Shown piece after piece: positions 6,764 through 10,512 of a stretch of DNA of 10,512 bases. The position numbers and the translations under genes were made by a program. The stretch's first letter is position 1. Each line of letters opens with the position of its first letter. The notes under the pieces are model-generated. The model saw nothing but the letters and a program-made list of their open reading frames with translations, did not search any database and had not been told where the DNA came from. This stretch comes from Entophlyctis helioformis (Eukaryota; Chytridiomycota; Chytridiomycetes; Chytridiales; Chytriomycetaceae): assembly GCA_025526915.1 (NCBI GenBank), contig JAHLKH010000473.1, positions 1 to 10,512 of the forward strand. Reading direction: 5' to 3'.

Positions 6764-9700
6764 CTATTCGTATGGCACATTGTCATGCATCCAGTCAAAG
6801 GCATGCTGCCGCGCAACGCCGCGTCCACAAAGCTCACAATGCCGCAGGTATAGTATGAAAAAGGACCGGAATGGCGACAGGTCAGGACCCAGTACATCTT
6901 CGTGGAACATCTTTCGCCGCCTGCGCTTTCCGCTCCAACTGCCCGCTCTGAGCACCGCTGCAGACCCACTCTCGCCCTCGTGTTGCCCGGCGTCGTCAGC
7001 AACAGGAGTCAGCTCAAACGGGACGCCAAACTGCCGATGCACTGCCACCACTGCATCAAAGTACGACATGAGCGCCGCGTCCGACGTGAGCCCGCCTACG
7101 ATGGCAAACTGGTTGGTCGATCGGTCGTGCTTGATGGTGTCCACATTCCAAAACAGCGGGTACGACTTGTAATCGCCAGGCAAGGACTGCCAGTGTGAGG
7201 CGAACGCGAATCGGCCGTAGGCAGCCAGCATCACCGCCGTCAGATTACGCTCAAACTGCTCGCGGTTTTGCAGGTTGCGCCACATGGTGGACCATCCCTT
7301 GAGGCCATTTGAGAAGTCGCCAAACATGTTGCTGGCATTGTAGAGCGGGCTGTCGACAAATCCGTGGGCGTCGCCCATGTCCTGCTGCGGCTGTCTGGCA
7401 ATCGCGGGATCGATCGTGCCGCTGTCACGGAGCGTCGCAATGGCCGGTTTGGGCGTGTTGGAGTGCGACGGGACAGGATCAATGCCCAGGGCATGCATAA
7501 AACGCATGGCCAGACGCGACAAGCGAATGACGGACGTCCAGCCTTCGGTGCGTGCCAGCCCTCTCACCATGCGGACCATCACGCTAATGTCGGGCATGCA
7601 GCCGTCCTTGATCATGTCGATAAAGACCTCACGGGCAGGAGGAACGCGACAAAACGCCATCAGGTGCGTAATGTAGGCATCGTAGAGCTTGAGTGGCTTG
7701 CGGTCTTGTGCTTGACGAGCTGGTAGTCGCTGTAGATGTGTGTGATGTTTGCGTGGTACTTGCCTCGTGGGCCTGGCTGGTTGGCGACATGTAGCGGCGA
7801 CAGATGTGGAACATACTCGAGACGGTCCGTACCGTCTTCAGCTGTCGTGCCAGACGGTTCCGAGTTGCTCATGCTGCTTGCCGATTCTGCCTGGGCAGCT
7901 TCTGCAGCTGCGGCTGCCTCACGACCATACCGCGACCGTTGGAACCGGTGTGCACGGTTCAAGTGCACCAACATGGACACCAGCAGATGCTCCGAGGGCT
8001 CAATACCGCGGTCGATCATGCGCTTGTAGATTTCGCAGGCGCGGTCAAAGTTGGACAGCTTGAGGTGTGCATTAATGACGAGCGCATACGTGGTTGCTGT
8101 GGGTGCGATGCCGTGGTCCTCCATCACACGCAGCCATCGCCACGCAGAGTTGACATGCCGCTGGGCCACAAACCCGCCGATGATGGTGTCAAAGACAGCA
8201 TGGTCGGGCACAATGGGGGACGTCGATCCAGGCAAGCGTGTGCCAAGCATGGCATTGAAGGTGGCGACAGCCTCGCGCATCTTGCCTGCTGTTGCGTAGC
8301 CGTGGATGATGGCCGTGTATGTGATGAGGTTGGGTGTGATGCCACGCTCGCGCATGCTATAAACGGTCTTGGCCATTGCGCTGACGTCACCCGCACGCGC
8401 CAATGCACTGATGAGTCCTGTGTAAGGAACGACACCTGGCTCGATGCTTGAGGGTGGCAGTGCCGGTTGCAGACGGGGCTTTCCGGCATTCTTTGGATCA
8501 CGGGCCGCCTGCTGGCCTGCCGCCTCGACCGTGATGGGATCCAGCGCTTCGCCAGTCGCAATCGCCAGCCACTTCCTTGCTGCCGCCAGCTCACCCGCGT
8601 TTGCATGCGCGTTCATGAGGATGGTGTATGTGGCTTCATCCGGCACGATCCCGTACGTCTTGACCAGGTTCTCGTAAAGCACGCCCATGGCATTCAAGTC
8701 TCCAGCCAGCCCGTACCCGTGCAGCAGAGCGTTGAGCATGCGCGCGTCTGGCATGATGTCGTTTTGGCGGGCAGCAATGAACATCTTGAGCATGCCCTCG
8801 ATATCGCCCTTGTCGGCATGAAGCTTGATCATAATGGTGTACAGCACCAGGTCCGGCGTGAGGCCCATGAACTGCATACGCTCCATGACGGTCTTTGCGG
8901 CGTTGATGTCTCCGCGCTTGGCAAAACTCTGCAGGATGGGAGTAAATGTGCCGAGATTCGGCCTGACACGCATTGACACCATGCGGTTGTAGTACTCGAC
9001 AGCCATGTCGAGACGGTCTGCCGTGCATGCGGCTGTGATGATGGCGTTGAAGGCGTGCAGATCAGGGGCGATGCTTGCAAAGGCGGTGGACAGGATTGCG
9101 CGTATTTCCTGGTGTGTTGATGGCAGCGCTGGTTGTTGATGCTCCTGAGCAGTGCTAGAGTGCTGCTGAATGCCATGAGACGGCGTGGCTGCTTGGTGTT
9201 TGGACTTGAGCATGCTGAATATCATGGCTGCGTTGCCAAAGTCCTTGCCAGCCTGCATGAAGGAGTCGATCAGACAGGCTGCACTGTGTGCCGTCAACGG
9301 ATGCCCACTGGACGCGACGATGGACAGGGCGAATTCGAGAACGGAGTGGCCGCCAAGTCTGCGCAGAGACCGGACGAGCCCAGAGATGTCGTGATCTTGG
9401 TGCTTTAGCGTGTGCGATGCTTGGTGGCTTGTTGAGTGCATGCAGACGAGCAGCTGGAGCGTATTCGCAAAGTCTGGCGTGTATATGCTCTTGCTTTGGG
9501 CGGCGATCCGTGTGAGCAGGAGAGCGCAGACGTCCATGCCGGCCAAGCACTGAGCCTCGGCCATGGCAGCCAAGACCATGTGCAGATCACGAATCTCAAA
9601 GGGCAGTGGCGGCTGAGCACGGCGATCAGACGAGGACGAGGACACGGGATCGGATGCTCGGACCAGCAGCTGGAGAAGGGCATCGTAGTCGCGCTGCTCT

Positions 9701-10202
9701 AGGAGCGCCTTTTCGGCAGGCGACATGCTGGAGAACGACGCCAAGGAGCTGCTCGCTTGCTTGATGGCCGCAGCCCGAGTGGCGGATGCACTTGCTGGCA
9801 GCCGGTTTCCGAGACGGGCGATGCTGTCTTGACTGCTGGTGCTGCTGCTGCCGTCGTTGTGGGTCTGATGGCCGTGTTGGGCGGATGCATAGGCTCGCCG
9901 ACAAGCCTGGGCCGAGGGCTGCGATGCATGCTGCCAGACCAACGAGTGCTCGCGGCGGTTGTGTGTGCTGGCCTTTGGTTGAACGGGCGAAGATCACCAG
10001 GCGGCTGAGCCAGCGGGGCTGGTGCGGAAGGAGGGGCGAGCAGCAGCGCAGCAGAAAGTCGGCGCCGTGGCAGCAGCTGTGCGGCGCTGCGTGTGGGTGT
10101 CGCCGGTGCCTGTGCAGGTGCGTGTGCCTGTGCAGGTGCAGGTGCAGGTGCAGGTGCAGTTGCGGCCGCCAGACGAACGTGTGCACCGGCTCTGGCGAAC
10201 AT
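6764..10202 (-). CDS. P-class pentatricopeptide repeat (PPR) protein, probably mitochondrial RNA factor
   Basis: Large PPR protein, expected to bind organellar RNA in its maturation, stability or translation. At least nine helical repeats of about 35 residues run from about 9063 down to 7990, for example starting DLHAFNAIITAACT, LGTFTPILQSFAKRG, LVLYTIMIKLHADKG, EATYTILMNAHANAG, LITYTAIIHGYATAG and ATTYALVINAHLKLS, most closing with G-I-x-P-D/N. Another follows near 7700-7590 (LYDAYITHLMAFCRV). A conserved-looking C-terminal domain has NMFGDFSNGLKGWSTMWRN. No DYW, SMR or other catalytic domain is present. One frame break (a missing base near 7695-7715) separates the C-terminal 300 codons. The frame carrying the repeats has no ATG until about SFSSMSPAEK, so the start at 10202 (MFARAGAHVRLAAA, Ala/Arg-rich, RRRLSAALLL: mitochondrial presequence-like) requires a second shift at about 9930-9960. 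With both corrected the length is exactly 1147 codons. No intron was found. The orthologue was not identified. Confidence 0.85.
10106..10162. repeat. CAGGTG hexamer microsatellite
   Basis: (CAGGTG)4 at 10133-10156, with degenerate copies to the left (CAGGTG at 10115-10120). Read on the minus strand it encodes an Ala-Pro/Ala-Gln run (APAPAPAPAQAHAPAQ) in the putative presequence of the PPR protein. Confidence 0.8.
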
Positions 10203-10243
10203 GGCCGCTGTCGTTGCCTCGCTGGGTTTGCGGCAAACACGAA
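10203..10243. promoter_or_regulatory. Putative compact bidirectional promoter between divergent mitochondrial-type genes
   Basis: Only 41 bp separate the proposed PPR start on the minus strand (ATG at 10202-10200) from the proposed start of the plus-strand gene (ATG 10244). No TATA box is visible. If either start is wrong (the PPR start is the weaker) the shared region is longer. This is inferred from the gene arrangement only. Confidence 0.3.
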
Positions 10244-10320
10244 ATGCGCACGTCGCTGAAATTCGTCGACAAGGTCGCCATTGCGTTTGCCCCGCTCAGC
10301 CCGGCGTCCCGGTCGGTGCG
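10244..10320 (+). CDS. First exon of a small protein, tentatively L51/S25/CI-B8 domain (NDUFA2- or mL43-like); partial
   Basis: ATG 10244 opens 25 codons plus two bases reading MRTSLKFVDKVAIAF, then APLSPASRSVR, followed by a consensus donor GTGAGT at 10321. The pattern of an amphipathic strand then LSPxSxxVR resembles the start of the thioredoxin-like L51/S25/CI-B8 domain found in complex I subunit NDUFA2 and mitoribosomal protein mL43, where S-x-x-x-R-x-F follows. The exon is too short to decide between them, or to exclude a different family. The remainder lies to the right of the window. Its divergent pairing with a mitochondrial-type PPR gene is consistent with a mitochondrial role. Confidence 0.35.
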
Positions 10321-10512
10321 GTGAGTTGCGGGCGCCAGTCTGTGTGCGCAGCTGCCATGGAGCAGCCCTCGGAGCAGCCTGGCTGCATGGCTGGCTGGCT
10401 GCACGGCTTGCTGGCTTGCTGGCTTGCGGGCTTGCCTCGCAGTCGGCAGTTGCTGCTGGCTGGCCCGAGTGCTTGAAACTGATCTTCCCGACTTGGCTGG
10501 CTGCGCTTGTGA
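10321..10512 (+). other. Intron (5' part) of the right-edge gene, running off the window
   Basis: Begins GTGAGT. It contains a GGCTGGCTGGCTGC / CTTGCTGGCTTGC low-complexity run at about 10388-10435 and a branch-like CTGAT at 10479-10483 followed by CTTCCC. No AG dinucleotide follows that motif before the window end, so the acceptor is expected just beyond 10512. Confidence 0.4.

Noticed and set aside
5803..7002. 399-codon minus-strand open frame opposite the phosphatase and PPR 3' end
   Set aside because: Leucine/cysteine-rich shadow of CAG/AGC-rich sense sequence; it overlaps the PRL domain and the PPR C-terminus, which have real homology.
7736..8976. Several plus-strand open frames opposite the PPR gene
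   Set aside because: They are antisense shadows of periodic PPR coding sequence without family features.
9918..9995. Possible intron (GTGATC ... GGCAG, minus strand) joining the PPR presequence to the repeats
   Set aside because: Neither this pair nor nearby AG acceptors restore the repeat-bearing frame from the presequence frame; the phase does not match.
9994..10404. Minus-strand frame beginning with a presequence-like MQPASHAARLLRGLLHG
   Set aside because: It overlaps the better-supported plus-strand exon (10244-10320) and then runs into translated microsatellite (Cys-Thr repeats); it is not in frame with the PPR repeats.

Overview
This window reads as nuclear DNA of a eukaryote, most likely a fungus and perhaps an early-diverging (chytrid-like) one. 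The evidence is short GT-AG introns (72 to 116 nt, some with a CTGAC branch-point-like motif), a mitochondrial-type P-class PPR protein, a PRL-type phosphatase, two fatty (long-chain) alcohol oxidases of fungal/plant type, GC-rich coding sequence and CAG-rich low-complexity tracts. The species is inference; nothing here fixes it. No tRNA, rRNA, CRISPR, transposase or prokaryotic operon signals were seen.

Layout. Positions 1-1490 are five head-to-tail copies of a ~300-bp unit (macro-minisatellite), running directly into 1494-2856, the C-terminal part of an FAO-type GMC alcohol oxidase whose FAD-binding half is missing. After a 183-bp spacer with two identical GTCACGTGAC palindromes comes a full-length tandem paralogue (3040-5609, three exons, about 787 codons). 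A pyrimidine-rich spacer leads to a PRL/PTP4A-like phosphatase (5780 to about 6669) with a glutamine-rich insert before its P-loop. On the minus strand a long, intronless PPR gene (about 10202 down to 6764) converges on it. At the right edge a divergent plus-strand gene begins (exon 1, 10244-10320, tentatively a small L51/S25/CI-B8-domain mitochondrial protein) and runs off the window inside its first intron.

Functionally the two oxidases suggest peroxisomal or membrane oxidation of long-chain alcohols (fatty alcohol to aldehyde plus H2O2). One copy ends in SRL and the other would end in AKL after a one-base shift, both peroxisome-targeting tripeptides. The PPR gene and its divergent neighbour are both plausibly mitochondrial and may share a promoter about 41 bp long.

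A cross-cutting observation: every multi-hundred-codon gene here, including the single-copy PPR and phosphatase genes, is interrupted by single-base shifts, mostly at short homopolymers or CAG/AGC runs. Correcting them gives lengths exactly divisible by three and uninterrupted family homology. Uncorrected long-read indels are therefore a simpler explanation than four independent pseudogenes, though the 5' truncation of the first oxidase is a separate and real structural feature. I found no convincing wholly new biological system; the best leads are the array/oxidase junction, the hidden PTS1 ends, the paired palindromes and the unusual PRL architecture.
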